Below are positions 39,171 to 48,914 of a DNA stretch of 64,000 nucleotides, in pieces. Made by a program: the position numbers and the translations under genes. Every line of letters starts with the position of its first letter. The stretch's first letter is position 1. Under the pieces are notes generated by a model. It was given only the letters and a program-made list of their open reading frames with translations. It did not search any database and was not told the origin of the DNA. This stretch comes from an uncultured Bacteroidales bacterium (lineage in GTDB: Bacteria > Bacteroidota > Bacteroidia > Bacteroidales > UBA932), in NCBI GenBank assembly GCA_947302175.1, contig CAMYVB010000001.1, forward strand, positions 1-64,000, given 5' to 3'.

Positions 39171-39901
39171 TGGAAAAGAGCAAGCTTTTCATTACCACAT
39201 ACATGGTGGACGCGGGCAAACGCCTTCGCCCCTCCACCTTCATGGAACTGACGCAGGAAATCGCCACGGTGGATGCCCGTAACCTCGCTTTCGACGATCC
39301 GCGCCTTATCGCGGCGCACAACGCCGTCTGGGTCATCGCGCGCGAGAGAATAGTGTTCCACAAGATGCCTCAGCGCTATGACACCGTTGAGCTCAGCACC
39401 TGGCACAAGGGCCTGGATTCCATTTTTTTCCTGAGGGACTACTCCATGAAATCGGAGGATGGGGAGAGCCTTATCGACGCCACTTCCTCGTGGGTGATCA
39501 TGGACCTTTCCGAGCGCAGGGCCCTCAGGCCTTCCGCCGTTACCGATATCATTCCCGCCGAGGCGCAGATCGAGGGTCACGCTATAGAGTCTTCCGCGAC
39601 CAAGGTGGTGATACCCAAGACTTTGACGCTGAGCCCGGCAGGGGAGCACATCGTCCGCTACTCCGACGTGGATCCCAACGGGCATGCCAACAACACCCGC
39701 TATATCTCCTGGGCGATGGACTGCCTCCCGCAGGAGCTGACTTTCGAAAAGTCGCTCAGGGAGTTCGAGATTAATTTCAACCGCGAGGCTCGTCCAGGCG
39801 AGAAGGTCGATCTTTTGATGGCCTCAGACGGCGACGTGTACTACGTGGAGGGTCTTGCTCCGGACGGCTTGCAGGTATTCATTTGTAAACTCACTTTCTG
39901 A
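39170..39901 (+). CDS. Acyl-ACP thioesterase
   Basis: 243 residues with two hot-dog folds, as in plant FatA/FatB and their bacterial relatives (PF01643). The first fold starts LFITTYMVDAGKRLRPSTFM. The second holds the catalytic segment YSDVDPNGHANNTRYISWAM, matching the plant N-x-H...  active-site region. It hydrolyses acyl-ACP to release free fatty acid in the cytoplasm. It begins at the stop of the DUF2723 gene (shared base) and shares its own last base with the start of the next gene, so all three are translated as one operon. Confidence 0.9.
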   Translation: MEKSKLFITTYMVDAGKRLRPSTFMELTQEIATVDARNLAFDDPRLIAAHNAVWVIARERIVFHKMPQRYDTVELSTWHKGLDSIFFLRDYSMKSEDGESLIDATSSWVIMDLSERRALRPSAVTDIIPAEAQIEGHAIESSATKVVIPKTLTLSPAGEHIVRYSDVDPNGHANNTRYISWAMDCLPQELTFEKSLREFEINFNREARPGEKVDLLMASDGDVYYVEGLAPDGLQVFICKLTF

Positions 39902-40848
39902 TGGCTGCTGAATTTCCCGGGACTTATTGGACAGACTATGAGCTCATAGACAGCGGTGAGGGCGAAAAGCTCGAGCGCTTCGGCTCCCAGATACTTTCCC
40001 GCCCAGAGCCCAAGGCTCTGTGGGGCAAGGGTTTGAGTCAAAGGGAATGGAATTCCCTCACTTCCGTCCGCTTCCGCCCCGGCGCCGGTTTCGGCCGCGC
40101 AGGCAAGGAGGACAGCGGCACCTGGGAGCGCCGCGGCGGCACGGTTGACCGCTGGTACATACGCTATCCCGGTTCCCAAAAGGGGCTCGATTTTTCGCTG
40201 AGGCTCGGTCTTACCGCCTTCAAGCACGTGGGCGTTTTCCCCGAGCAGGCTCCCAACTGGGAGTATATCTACTCCCGCACTTCCTCGCTGGTCGCTGCGG
40301 CGAAGGAGACTGCCGCATCGTCGGGCAAGCCTTTCGAGGCGCCTAAGGTGCTCAATCTCTTTGCTTATACCGGCGCTGCATCTCTCGCCGCCCGCGCTGC
40401 GGGGGCTGATGTGACGCATCTCGATTCCGTGCGCCAGGTGGTCTCGTGGGGCAGCGATAATGCGGCCCGCAGCGGCATGCAGGGCATACACTGGGTCGTT
40501 GAGGATGCGATGAAGTTCGTCGCGCGCGAGATTCGCCGCGGGCATCAGTACCAGGGCATAATGCTCGATCCTCCCGCCTACGGGCACGGTCCCGACGGCG
40601 AGAAGTGGAAGCTCGACGAGTGCCTTTTCTCCCTTATGAAAGACGTTTCGAAGCTCCTTTCGCCTTCGAAGGGCAGCTTCCTCATTCTCAATCTCTATTC
40701 CAACGGCTATTCTCCGCTTCTCGGCGAGACTGTCCTGCGCGAGGCCTTCGGCCCCGGGGAGTACAAGCTTTCGAGCGGCGAACTTGCCCTTCGCGACCGC
40801 CTCGGCAAGGTCCTTCCCTTGAGCATCTTCGTGCGCGCGGAGTTTTGA
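39901..40848 (+). CDS. SAM-dependent rRNA methyltransferase-like protein (RlmI/RlmK family)
   Basis: 315 residues. The N-terminal beta-rich segment ends in SLRLGLTAFKHVGVFPEQ. A Rossmann methyltransferase follows with VLNLFAYTGAASLAARAAGA (SAM motif I), VTHLDSVRQVVSWGSDNA (Asp holding the ribose) and IMLDPPAYGHGPDG (DPP-Y catalytic loop of cytosine-C5/RlmI-type enzymes). The fold matches RlmI/RlmK-family enzymes that methylate 23S rRNA, though the PUA domain of RlmI is absent here. Exact target base is unknown. Its ATG overlaps the thioesterase stop. Confidence 0.85.
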   Translation: MAAEFPGTYWTDYELIDSGEGEKLERFGSQILSRPEPKALWGKGLSQREWNSLTSVRFRPGAGFGRAGKEDSGTWERRGGTVDRWYIRYPGSQKGLDFSLRLGLTAFKHVGVFPEQAPNWEYIYSRTSSLVAAAKETAASSGKPFEAPKVLNLFAYTGAASLAARAAGADVTHLDSVRQVVSWGSDNAARSGMQGIHWVVEDAMKFVAREIRRGHQYQGIMLDPPAYGHGPDGEKWKLDECLFSLMKDVSKLLSPSKGSFLILNLYSNGYSPLLGETVLREAFGPGEYKLSSGELALRDRLGKVLPLSIFVRAEF

Positions 40849-40912
40849 TTTCATTTTTAGAGCGATAATTCGTATTTTTGCCTTCCCTAAACGAAGTTAA
40901 ATTCAATACAAT

Positions 40913-42166
40913 ATGCAACAGCACATCGACACCTACGATTTCACCGGCAAAAAGGCCATCGTCCGCGTGGATTTCAACGTCCCCCTCGACGAGAACTTCA
41001 ATATCACCGACGACACCCGCATCCGTGCGGCCATGCCCACCCTCAAGAAAATCCTTGAGAAAGGCGGTTCGCTGATTATCATGTCCCATCTCGGCCGTCC
41101 GAAGGGCGTGACCGACAAGTTCTCGCTTTCCCACATCGTGGACCATGTGAGCGCAAAGCTCGGCGTTCCCGTGAAGTTCGCTCCCGACTGCCAGAAGGCT
41201 GACGCAGAGGCTGCAGCCCTCAAGCCCGGCGAGGCCCTCCTTCTCGAGAACCTCCGCTTCTACGCCGAGGAGGAAGGTAAGCCCCGCGGCCTTGCCGAGG
41301 ATGCTTCCGAGGAAGAGAAGAAGGCCGCCAAGGCCGCTGTGAAGGAGAGCCAGAAGGCCTTCGTTGCCAAGCTCGCTTCCTACGCAGACTGCTATGTGAA
41401 CGACGCATTCGGCACCGCCCACCGCGCCCACGCTTCCACCGCCCTCATCGCCAAGTATTTCCCCAACGACAAGATGTTCGGTTACCTGATGGAAGGCGAA
41501 ATCAAGGCCATCGACAATGTCCTTAAGAACGCCAAGAGGCCCCTTACCGCCATCATCGGCGGCTCCAAGGTCTCCTCGAAGCTCGCAGTTCTCGAGAACC
41601 TCGTCGGCAAGGTGGACAACCTCATCATCGGCGGCGGCATGGGCTATACTTTCATCAAGGCAAAGGGCGGCAAGATAGGTCTTTCCCTCCACGAGGACGA
41701 TCTCATCCCTTCCGCACTGACTATCCTCGAGACCGCCGCCCGGAAGGGCGTTAAGGTCCATGTGGCCCAGGATGCAGTTTGCACCCAGGAGTTCTCCAAC
41801 GAGGCCGAGACCAAGGTGTTCTCCACCGATAACATCCCCGATGACTGGGAGGGTGTTGATGCCGGTCCCGAGACCCTCAAGATGTTCAAGAAGGTTATCG
41901 ACGAGTCCAAGACCATCCTTTGGAACGGTCCCGTCGGCGTGTTCGAGATAGAGAAGTTCTCCAACGGCACCCTGACCGTCGCCCGCGACCTCGCAGAGGC
42001 CACCGCAAAGGGCGCTTATACTCTCGTTGGTGGCGGCGATTCAGTCGCAGCTGTGACGAAGATGGGCTTCGCCGATAAGGTGAGCTACGTTTCCACCGGC
42101 GGCGGCGCCATGCTCGAGGCTATCGAGGGCAAGACCCTTCCCGGCATAGCCGCCATCCTCGAGTAG
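40913..42166 (+). CDS. pgk: Phosphoglycerate kinase
   Basis: 417 residues, the normal length. Converts 1,3-bisphosphoglycerate and ADP to 3-phosphoglycerate and ATP in glycolysis. Signature parts: [15 protein letters not shown] (substrate Asp/Asn), [46 protein letters not shown], the nucleotide-binding [17 protein letters not shown] and [29 protein letters not shown] -7 box (40,873-40,880) lies 32 bases upstream; no TTTG at correct spacing is evident. lgt follows after one base, so the two are probably co-transcribed. Confidence 0.98.
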   Translation: MQQHIDTYDFTGKKAIVRVDFNVPLDENFNITDDTRIRAAMPTLKKILEKGGSLIIMSHLGRPKGVTDKFSLSHIVDHVSAKLGVPVKFAPDCQKADAEAAALKPGEALLLENLRFYAEEEGKPRGLAEDASEEEKKAAKAAVKESQKAFVAKLASYADCYVNDAFGTAHRAHASTALIAKYFPNDKMFGYLMEGEIKAIDNVLKNAKRPLTAIIGGSKVSSKLAVLENLVGKVDNLIIGGGMGYTFIKAKGGKIGLSLHEDDLIPSALTILETAARKGVKVHVAQDAVCTQEFSNEAETKVFSTDNIPDDWEGVDAGPETLKMFKKVIDESKTILWNGPVGVFEIEKFSNGTLTVARDLAEATAKGAYTLVGGGDSVAAVTKMGFADKVSYVSTGGGAMLEAIEGKTLPGIAAILE

Positions 42167-42167
42167 G

Positions 42168-43055
42168 ATGTCAGCCCTGCTGTACATACATTGGCATGTA
42201 AACCCCGTTCTGTTCCAGCTCGGGGCCCTGCAGATAAGGTGGTATTCCCTCCTGTTTATCGCAGGCTTCATTCTCGGCTGGTACATTTTCAAGTGGTTCT
42301 TTAAGCGTGAGGGAATCAGCGAGAAATTGCTCGATTCCCTCCTTTACACGCTTCTTGCGGGCACCATCATAGGCGCCCGCCTGGGCCACTGTATTTTCTA
42401 TGATCCGCAGTATTATTTCGGCTCATGGCAGGGGTTCCTGGAGGTTTTCATGCCTTGGAAGGGCGGTCTGGCTAGTCACGGCGGCGCGATTATGCTCCTT
42501 CTTGCAATGTGGTGGTATACCGCTCGTTACGGCAAGAAGAACGGCTTCGACTACCTTTGGTTGATGGACCACTTGTGCATCGCCGTTGCTTTCGCCGCTT
42601 TCTTTATCCGTCTTGGCAATTTGTTCAATTCGGAGATTTACGGCATTCCGACTACGTTGCCGTGGGGCGTTGTTTTCGATCTTCGTGGTGAGACGGTGCC
42701 GAGGCATCCGACGATGATGTACGAGTCGCTGTCGTACCTTGTTATGGGGCTTGTGATGATTTGGATTTATTGGAAGAAGCTTGATAAGGTGAATCGCGGC
42801 TTTTTCTTCGGCTTTTTCCTGGTGTGGTGCTTTGGTACTCGTTTCTTTTTCGAGTATACGAAGGTCGCGAAGATTGTTTTCCCGCAGTTTTTCAATCTTA
42901 ATATCGGCCAGATGCTTTCGATTCCTTTCATTGTTGCCGGCATCGTGCTGATAGTCCTATCGCTTCGCAGCAGCACTCCTGCCCGCGCCGTCCATCCTTC
43001 TGCCGCTCCCGCCAAGAAGGCTCCCACCCGCTACGCCCACTCTCTCAACGATTAA
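42168..43055 (+). CDS. lgt: Prolipoprotein diacylglyceryl transferase
   Basis: 295-residue inner-membrane enzyme with about seven helices that attaches diacylglycerol from phosphatidylglycerol to the lipobox Cys of prelipoproteins. Motifs: GALQIRWYSLLFIAGFILGW, GARLGHCIFYDP with the essential Arg/His region, SHGGAIMLLL, and IRLGNLFNSEIYGIPT, the Lgt signature with R-x-G-N-x-x-N-S-E. The C-terminus is extended with an Ala/Pro/Lys tail. It starts one base after the pgk stop. Many lipoproteins in this window (MFP, fimbrillin, GldH) depend on it. Confidence 0.97.
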   Translation: MSALLYIHWHVNPVLFQLGALQIRWYSLLFIAGFILGWYIFKWFFKREGISEKLLDSLLYTLLAGTIIGARLGHCIFYDPQYYFGSWQGFLEVFMPWKGGLASHGGAIMLLLAMWWYTARYGKKNGFDYLWLMDHLCIAVAFAAFFIRLGNLFNSEIYGIPTTLPWGVVFDLRGETVPRHPTMMYESLSYLVMGLVMIWIYWKKLDKVNRGFFFGFFLVWCFGTRFFFEYTKVAKIVFPQFFNLNIGQMLSIPFIVAGIVLIVLSLRSSTPARAVHPSAAPAKKAPTRYAHSLND

Positions 43056-43058
43056 AAG

Positions 43059-43140
43059 AGGAGCGCAGGCTGGTTCAGCCAACTGCGGACGTGTGCGGGG
43101 GTGTACACGTTCGCAGTTGGCTGAACCAGCCTGCGCTCTT
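43059..43140. repeat. Long near-perfect hairpin between lgt and tolC
   Basis: A 27-bp perfect stem (43,061-43,087 with 43,112-43,138) extends inward through a G-T pair (43,088/43,111) and six more pairs ACGTGT/ACACGT (43,089-43,094 with 43,105-43,110). That makes 34 bp with a 10-nt loop GCGGGGGTGT. There is no T-run, so it is not a simple intrinsic terminator. It lies just after lgt and upstream of the tolC promoter. It may be a miniature transposable or REP-type element, or a transcript stabiliser. Confidence 0.85.
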
Positions 43141-43153
43141 GGCGTAACGGATT

Positions 43154-43183
43154 TTTGTAGGTGCGATTTTTGTTGTAATTTTG
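43154..43183 (+). promoter_or_regulatory. Promoter of the RND efflux operon
   Basis: TTTG (43,154-43,157), 18 bases, TAATTTTG (43,176-43,183). The -7 box is exact. The leader to the ATG at 43,251 is about 60 bases; no operator palindrome or regulator gene is seen beside it. Confidence 0.6.
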
Positions 43184-43250
43184 CACCTTAATATAGTTAT
43201 CGGTATGCCGTCAGGGAAATGCCGACGTTTAGTTAAGTAGTAAAGATACT

Positions 43251-44759
43251 ATGCAGAAATTATTAATTTGCTCGGTTTCGGTGGTGCTGTGCCTGGTGCC
43301 GGCAGTTGCGGGCGCGCAGTACAGGCCCATCGATCCGGCGGAGCCTACGAGCCCCGTGAAGATAGTCGACAAAGTGGCGGACACAGCCTCGAGACCGGTG
43401 GTTCTCAGCCTGCAGGACGCCCTCAAGATAGCCCTTAGCGAAAATGTATCCGTCAAGGTGGCGGATATGGAAGTGGAGAGGAGCCAGTATGCCAAGAAGG
43501 GCAGCTATTCCTCCCTCTTTCCCCAGATTGACGGAAGCGCCTCATACCAGCGCACCATTAAGAAGCAGGTCATGTATATGGACTTCGACATGGGCAGCAT
43601 AAGCGGCATGGCGGCGGGCGGCGAAGAACAGACCGCCGAGGCCCTCTCGCAGGAAGCCACACGCGCCGGCTCATCAGGCGCGGGCTCGACCGGCAGGACG
43701 GCCGGCGGCGGCATCGAGGTGGGCCGCTGGAACACCTGGAGCACAGGCGTTTCGGCCTCCCTTCCCATAGTGAACGCCCAGCTCTGGCAGAGCATCAAGA
43801 TAGCCGGCGAGGACGTTGAGCTGGCAGTTGAAAAGGCTCGCTCTTCGCGCCTTTCTATGGTTACGCAGGTCAAGCAGGCCTATTACCGCGTGCTCCTTGC
43901 AAAGGAAGCATACAACGTGTATAAGGAAGTCTATGACAACGCTCTTGAGAGCTTCTGCCAGACCGAGAGGCGCTACAATGTGCAGAAAGCCTCCGAGCTC
44001 GAGTACAACCGCGCCAAGGCTTCAGTCCAGAACGCCATCCCCCAGGTCTATGAGTCCGACAACGCCATATACCTCGCCCTCTGGCAGCTGAAGGCCGTCA
44101 TCGGCATGGACCTCGCTTCAGAGATCGACGTCGAGGGCAGCCTTCAGGATTTCTCCGCAGAGATGTTCCGCGACATCCACGAGTTCGACGGCGTGACGCT
44201 CGAAAACAACTCCACCGTGCGCCAGCTCGACATCCAGGCGCGCCAACTGATGGACAATATACGCGCCCAGCAGTACGCCTCCCTTCCCACCCTGTCGCTA
44301 GGCTTCAACTACAGCATCAACGCCATGGCCAACGACTACAAGTTCAGCGAGTACAACTGGTCGCCCTATTCCTATGTTGGAATCAGCCTCCAGATTCCCA
44401 TATTCGCCGGCGGCCGCCGCTACTACGCCACCCGCCAGAGCCGGAACCGCTACGAGCAGCTCTCCCTCCAGAGGGCCGACACCGAGCGCCAGCTGGAGAT
44501 AGCCCTTCACCAGTATCTCAGCCAGATGGAGACCAAGATGAAGAGCTACCAGTCCGCCTGCACCGCCGAACAGACCGCCCGCAAGGCCTACGGCATAGCT
44601 TCCAAGACCTACGAAGTGGGCCGCAGCACCATCACCGAGCTGAGCAGCGCCGCCCTTTCCCTCACCCAGGCTCAGCTGAGCGTCTCCCAGGCCGTGTACG
44701 ACTTCCTCGTGGCCAAATCCAATCTCGAGGAAACGCTCGGATACGATTTCACCGAATAA
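43251..44759 (+). CDS. TolC-family outer membrane efflux protein
   Basis: 502 residues with a signal peptide (LLICSVSVVLCLVPAVAGAQ). Two outer-membrane-efflux repeats form the beta-barrel and long periplasmic coiled-coil tunnel (VVLSLQDALKIALSENVSVK, and QADTERQLEIALHQYL-type helices near the end, with SLTQAQLSVSQAVYDFLVAK). It provides the outer-membrane exit for the RND pump encoded by the next two genes. The GSSGAGSTGRTAGGG insert near 140-160 is low complexity. First gene of a four-gene operon. Confidence 0.93.
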   Translation: MQKLLICSVSVVLCLVPAVAGAQYRPIDPAEPTSPVKIVDKVADTASRPVVLSLQDALKIALSENVSVKVADMEVERSQYAKKGSYSSLFPQIDGSASYQRTIKKQVMYMDFDMGSISGMAAGGEEQTAEALSQEATRAGSSGAGSTGRTAGGGIEVGRWNTWSTGVSASLPIVNAQLWQSIKIAGEDVELAVEKARSSRLSMVTQVKQAYYRVLLAKEAYNVYKEVYDNALESFCQTERRYNVQKASELEYNRAKASVQNAIPQVYESDNAIYLALWQLKAVIGMDLASEIDVEGSLQDFSAEMFRDIHEFDGVTLENNSTVRQLDIQARQLMDNIRAQQYASLPTLSLGFNYSINAMANDYKFSEYNWSPYSYVGISLQIPIFAGGRRYYATRQSRNRYEQLSLQRADTERQLEIALHQYLSQMETKMKSYQSACTAEQTARKAYGIASKTYEVGRSTITELSSAALSLTQAQLSVSQAVYDFLVAKSNLEETLGYDFTE

Positions 44760-44772
44760 AACGACACTTGAT

Positions 44773-45816
44773 ATGAAAAAAACAGCACTATTTGCAGCTG
44801 CCACCGTGATCGCCATACTTGCAGTGTCCTGCAAGAGCGGCTCGACCAAGTCCGGCGCCGCCGGTCCCGCCTCCGAGGATGCCCCCGTCAACGTGGTTGC
44901 CACCACCGTGACAGTCAAAGACGTCCCCCAGGAAGAAGTCTATTCCACCACCGTCCAGGCCTGGGCGGTTAACAATATAGTCCCCCAGGCGGCAGGCCGC
45001 ATCAAGGTCATCAACGTCGAAGTGGGCGATTTCGTGCGCGAAGGCCAGATACTCGCCGAGATGGACGCCGTCTCGCTCGAGCAGTCGCGCCTGCGCCTTG
45101 TCAACGACTCCACCGAGCTGGGCCGTCTCAAAGCCCTCAAGGACGAGGGCGGCATCTCTCAGTCCGACTACGAGGCCGCGGAGCTCTCCTACAAGGTGAA
45201 TAAAAAGAACTACGAAAACCTTCTCGAGAACACCATACTGCGCTCTCCCCTCAGCGGCGTGGTGACCGCCCGCAACTACGACAAGGGTGACTTCTACTCC
45301 ATGTCGCAGCCCATTTACGTGGTCCAGCAGATTACTCCTGTCAAGCTCCTTGCAGGCATCTCCGAGGCCGATTACACTCGCGTGCACCGCGGCGACAAGG
45401 TCTATATCACCGCCGACGCCCTGCCCGGCCGCGAGTTCGAGGGCAAGGTGAGCCGCATCTATCCCACGATAGACCCTGCGTCCCACACTTTCACCGCTGA
45501 AATAACCGTTCCCAACTCTGACCGCGTCCTCAGGCCCGGCATGTACGCCCGCGTGAAGATTACCTTCGAGCTCAGGCGCAGCATGGTAGTGCCCGACGGT
45601 GCAGTCGTCAAGCAGCAGGGTTCGGGAGTGAGGAGCGTCTATGTCATAGACTCCGACAACACCGTCAGCATATGCGACGTCACCCTTGGCCGCCATACCG
45701 AGGGCGAGTACGAGATACTCTCCGGCCTCGAGGAGGGCCAGACCATCATAGTCAAGGGCCAGTCCATGGTAAGGAACGGATCCAAAGTCACTTTCCAAAG
45801 CCCCGCTGAGAAATGA
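44773..45816 (+). CDS. RND efflux periplasmic adaptor (membrane fusion lipoprotein)
   Basis: 347 residues. Lipoprotein signal with lipobox AVSC (Cys at about 20). The adaptor order is visible: beta-barrel, half-lipoyl VPQAAGRIKVINVEVGDFVR, coiled-coil hairpin (DSTELGRLKALKDEGGISQS), second half-lipoyl RSPLSGVVTARNYDKGD and C-terminal barrel/MP domain with RPGMYARVKITFELR. It links the inner-membrane pump and TolC and is anchored to the inner membrane by lipid. It overlaps the pump gene by 4 bases. Confidence 0.94.
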   Translation: MKKTALFAAATVIAILAVSCKSGSTKSGAAGPASEDAPVNVVATTVTVKDVPQEEVYSTTVQAWAVNNIVPQAAGRIKVINVEVGDFVREGQILAEMDAVSLEQSRLRLVNDSTELGRLKALKDEGGISQSDYEAAELSYKVNKKNYENLLENTILRSPLSGVVTARNYDKGDFYSMSQPIYVVQQITPVKLLAGISEADYTRVHRGDKVYITADALPGREFEGKVSRIYPTIDPASHTFTAEITVPNSDRVLRPGMYARVKITFELRRSMVVPDGAVVKQQGSGVRSVYVIDSDNTVSICDVTLGRHTEGEYEILSGLEEGQTIIVKGQSMVRNGSKVTFQSPAEK

Positions 45817-48800
45817 GCATATACAGAAGTGCGGTCAACCATCCGGTCACAACTGCGCTAGTATTCGTGGCCTTCATGATCTTCGGCATATTTTCGCTGT
45901 CGAAGACCTCGATTGCGCAGTTCCCCGATTTCGACGCCAACACCATCATGGTGATGAGCTCCTACAACGGAGCCAGCGCCTCAGATATAGAGCAGAACCT
46001 CACCAAGGTGCTCGAGAACTCGCTAAACGGCGTGGCGGACCTCAAGAAACTCTCTTCCCGTTCGAAAGAGAACGTCGCCATCCTCACCCTCGAGTTCGAA
46101 TACGGCACCGACATTGACGAGGCTACCAACAACGTCCGTGACAAGCTGGACATGGTCAACTCCCAGCTGCCCGACGGCGCTTCGGTCCCCGTCATCTTCA
46201 AGTTCAGCATGGACGACCTGCCCGTGATGATACTTTCCGCTTCGGCCAGCGAGTCCCTCCCCGGCCTCGACAAGATACTCGACGACAAGGTCGCGACTCC
46301 TCTTGCAAGGGTCAGCGGCGTCGGCACCGTGGGCGTCAACGGCGCTCCCACACGCGAAATCCAGGTCTACTGCGACCCCTACAAGCTCCAGGCTTATGGC
46401 CTGAGTATCAGCAGTATATCCCAGATCATCGCAGCCGAGAACCGCAACCTCCCTTCCGGCAGCATTGACATAGGTTCCGAGACCTACAATCTCCGCGTCC
46501 AGCAGGAATTCACCGACCCTTCCGAGCTCCTCGAAATTGTGGTGGGCTCGAGCGGAGGCAGGACGGTGTACCTGCGCGATGTCGCAACAGTCCGCGACGG
46601 CAACGAGGAAAAGGAGCAGGAATCCTACACCAACGGCCGCCGCTGCGCCACCATCGCCATCCAGAAGCAGAGCGGAGCGAACACGGTGAACGTCATCAAA
46701 GGCGTCAAGAAGCAGCTCAAAAAGATTGAAAAGACCCTTCCTTCCGACATCGAGATCATCACGGTCATCGACTCGTCCGACAACATCATCAACACGATCA
46801 ATACCCTGCGCGACACGATTATCATCACCTTCCTGGTCGTTATGCTGGTCGTGTTCGTGTTCCTCGGGCGCTGGAGGGCCACTTTCATAATCATCCTTTC
46901 GATCCCCGTGGCGCTCCTTGCCTCGCTCGTGTACCTGTTTGCTACGGGCAACACGCTCAACATCATCTCCATGTCCGCCCTCTCGATTGCGATAGGTATG
47001 GTCGTGGACGATGCAATTGTGGTGCTCGAGAACGTTTCGACCCATCTCGAGCGCGGCGAAAAGCCCAAGGAGGCGGCGGTCCACGCCACAGGCGAAGTGG
47101 GCATCTCGGTCATCGCTTCGACGCTGACCATGCTCTGCGTGTTCCTGCCCCTGACCCTTATCAAGGGCATGGCAGGCATGATGTTCCGCCAGCTCGGCTG
47201 GATAGTGAGCATCATCATGATAGTCTCCACGACCGCAGCCCTCACCCTGGTGCCCATGCTTTGCTCGCGCATGCTCAAGGCGGGCCCCAAGACGGGCAAG
47301 CTGCATATGGCGATTTTCGGCCCCATCAACAAGGCGCTCGATAAGATTTCAGAAGGTTACGCAAAGCTGATAGGCTGGGTCACAACGCATCGTAAGGTGG
47401 TTATTCTCAGCGCGCTTGCGATATTCGCCGCCGCAATGGTGGCGTTCCTTCCCGGCCTTAAGACCGAGTTCTTCCCCTACAGCGACGAAGGTCGTCTGCA
47501 GGTGAGCGTCGAGATGCCGGTCGGCACCGCTCAGGCCGTGACCGGCGACCTCGCGCGCAGGATGTACGACGAAATCAAGAAGGAGGTCCCCGAAATCGTG
47601 CGCTTCAACTACACCTTCGGCCAGGCTGATTCCGACAACACTTTCGCCAGCATGCGCAACAACGGTTCGCACGTGATTACGATGAATATCAACGTGGGCA
47701 GCATGACGACCCGCAAGCGCAGCACCGCCGAAATCGCCGACGTGGTGCGCAAAGTCATCGCCCGCTTCCCCGAGGTGCACAAGGCTAACGTCACCGAGGG
47801 CGGCATGGGCATGGGCGGCATGTCCACGGTCAAGGTGGAAGTCTACGGCTACGATTTTGAGACGACAGACATCGTCGCCGCTGCGCTTCGCGAAAAGATG
47901 GCCGCGTGCGACGCCTACTCCCAGGCTATAGTGAGCCGCGACCAGTATACTCCTGAGTATCAGATAGATTTCGACCGCACCAAGCTCGCGCTCAACGGTC
48001 TTAATTCGAGCACGGCTGGCGCAGCCTTCAGCGCTGCAATGAGCGGCACCGTGGGTTCGTTCTACCGCGAGGAAGGTGAGGAATACAACATTCGCGTGCG
48101 CTATGCGCCAGAGTTCCGCACCAGCGTGGAGGATATAGGCAATATCATTGTTTACAACGCCGCCGGCCGTCCCGTGAGGATGAAGGAGCTGGGCACCATA
48201 GTCGAGACTAAGGTGCCGCCCACCATCGAGCGCCAGGACCGCGAGCGTCTCATCACGGTGACTGGCGTCGTCGCCCGCGGCAAAGCTCTCAGCCAGGCCG
48301 TGGAGGCCACGGAGGCGATTATTGATCAGAGCGACATTCCTTCCGAGCTGTCGGTCGTCATCGCCGGCGACTATGAGGAGCAGCAGGACATGTTCGCCGA
48401 CCTCATCGTGCTGATTATCCTCATCGTGATACTCGTTTACATGGTGATGGCCTCGCAGTTCGAGTCCTTCCTTGCGCCGCTTGTCATCATGTTCTCGGTG
48501 CCCTTCGCATTCGTGGGCGTGCTGCTTGGCCTCTGGGCCACGAATACCGCCCTCGGTATGATGGCGATGGTCGGTATCATCATCCTGCTCGGTATTGTGG
48601 TGAAGAACGGTATCGTGCTGATTGACTATACGATACTCTGCCGTGAAAGGGGCATGGGTGTCGTGGAGGCGTCGGTTACGGCGGCCCGCAGCCGTCTGCG
48701 TCCTATCCTTATGACCACGCTCACCACGGTGCTCGGCATGCTGCCCATGGCTCTCGGCACGGGCGAAGGTTCAGAGATGTGGAAGGGCCTCGGTATGACC

Positions 48801-48908
48801 GTTTGCTGGGGTCTTACGATTTCGACCCTTATCACCCTTGCCCTCATTCCTGCCATGTACTGCGCCATCGAGACCCGCAGGGAGAAGAAAAAGGCTTTAA
48901 AGAAGTAA
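45813..48908 (+). CDS. RND-family efflux transporter permease
   Basis: 1031 residues with the duplicated RND plan: a helix, a large periplasmic porter/docking domain, six helices, then repeated. Motifs include VTTALVFVAFMIFGIFSLSK in TM1, MVVDDAIVVLENVSTHLERG with the proton-relay Asp pair in TM4, and the late GIVVKNGIVLIDYTILCRER motif. It pumps drugs, dyes or lipids from periplasm/inner membrane with proton exchange. Heavy-metal pumps keep a different methionine set that I do not see, so a hydrophobe/amphiphile exporter (HAE family) is likely. Substrate unknown. Confidence 0.95.
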   Translation: MSIYRSAVNHPVTTALVFVAFMIFGIFSLSKTSIAQFPDFDANTIMVMSSYNGASASDIEQNLTKVLENSLNGVADLKKLSSRSKENVAILTLEFEYGTDIDEATNNVRDKLDMVNSQLPDGASVPVIFKFSMDDLPVMILSASASESLPGLDKILDDKVATPLARVSGVGTVGVNGAPTREIQVYCDPYKLQAYGLSISSISQIIAAENRNLPSGSIDIGSETYNLRVQQEFTDPSELLEIVVGSSGGRTVYLRDVATVRDGNEEKEQESYTNGRRCATIAIQKQSGANTVNVIKGVKKQLKKIEKTLPSDIEIITVIDSSDNIINTINTLRDTIIITFLVVMLVVFVFLGRWRATFIIILSIPVALLASLVYLFATGNTLNIISMSALSIAIGMVVDDAIVVLENVSTHLERGEKPKEAAVHATGEVGISVIASTLTMLCVFLPLTLIKGMAGMMFRQLGWIVSIIMIVSTTAALTLVPMLCSRMLKAGPKTGKLHMAIFGPINKALDKISEGYAKLIGWVTTHRKVVILSALAIFAAAMVAFLPGLKTEFFPYSDEGRLQVSVEMPVGTAQAVTGDLARRMYDEIKKEVPEIVRFNYTFGQADSDNTFASMRNNGSHVITMNINVGSMTTRKRSTAEIADVVRKVIARFPEVHKANVTEGGMGMGGMSTVKVEVYGYDFETTDIVAAALREKMAACDAYSQAIVSRDQYTPEYQIDFDRTKLALNGLNSSTAGAAFSAAMSGTVGSFYREEGEEYNIRVRYAPEFRTSVEDIGNIIVYNAAGRPVRMKELGTIVETKVPPTIERQDRERLITVTGVVARGKALSQAVEATEAIIDQSDIPSELSVVIAGDYEEQQDMFADLIVLIILIVILVYMVMASQFESFLAPLVIMFSVPFAFVGVLLGLWATNTALGMMAMVGIIILLGIVVKNGIVLIDYTILCRERGMGVVEASVTAARSRLRPILMTTLTTVLGMLPMALGTGEGSEMWKGLGMTVCWGLTISTLITLALIPAMYCAIETRREKKKALKK

Positions 48909-48914
48909 GTGTTT

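Noticed and set aside
43059..43140. Simple intrinsic terminator for pgk-lgt
   Set aside because: The stem is far longer than a terminator and is not followed by a T-run on either strand.
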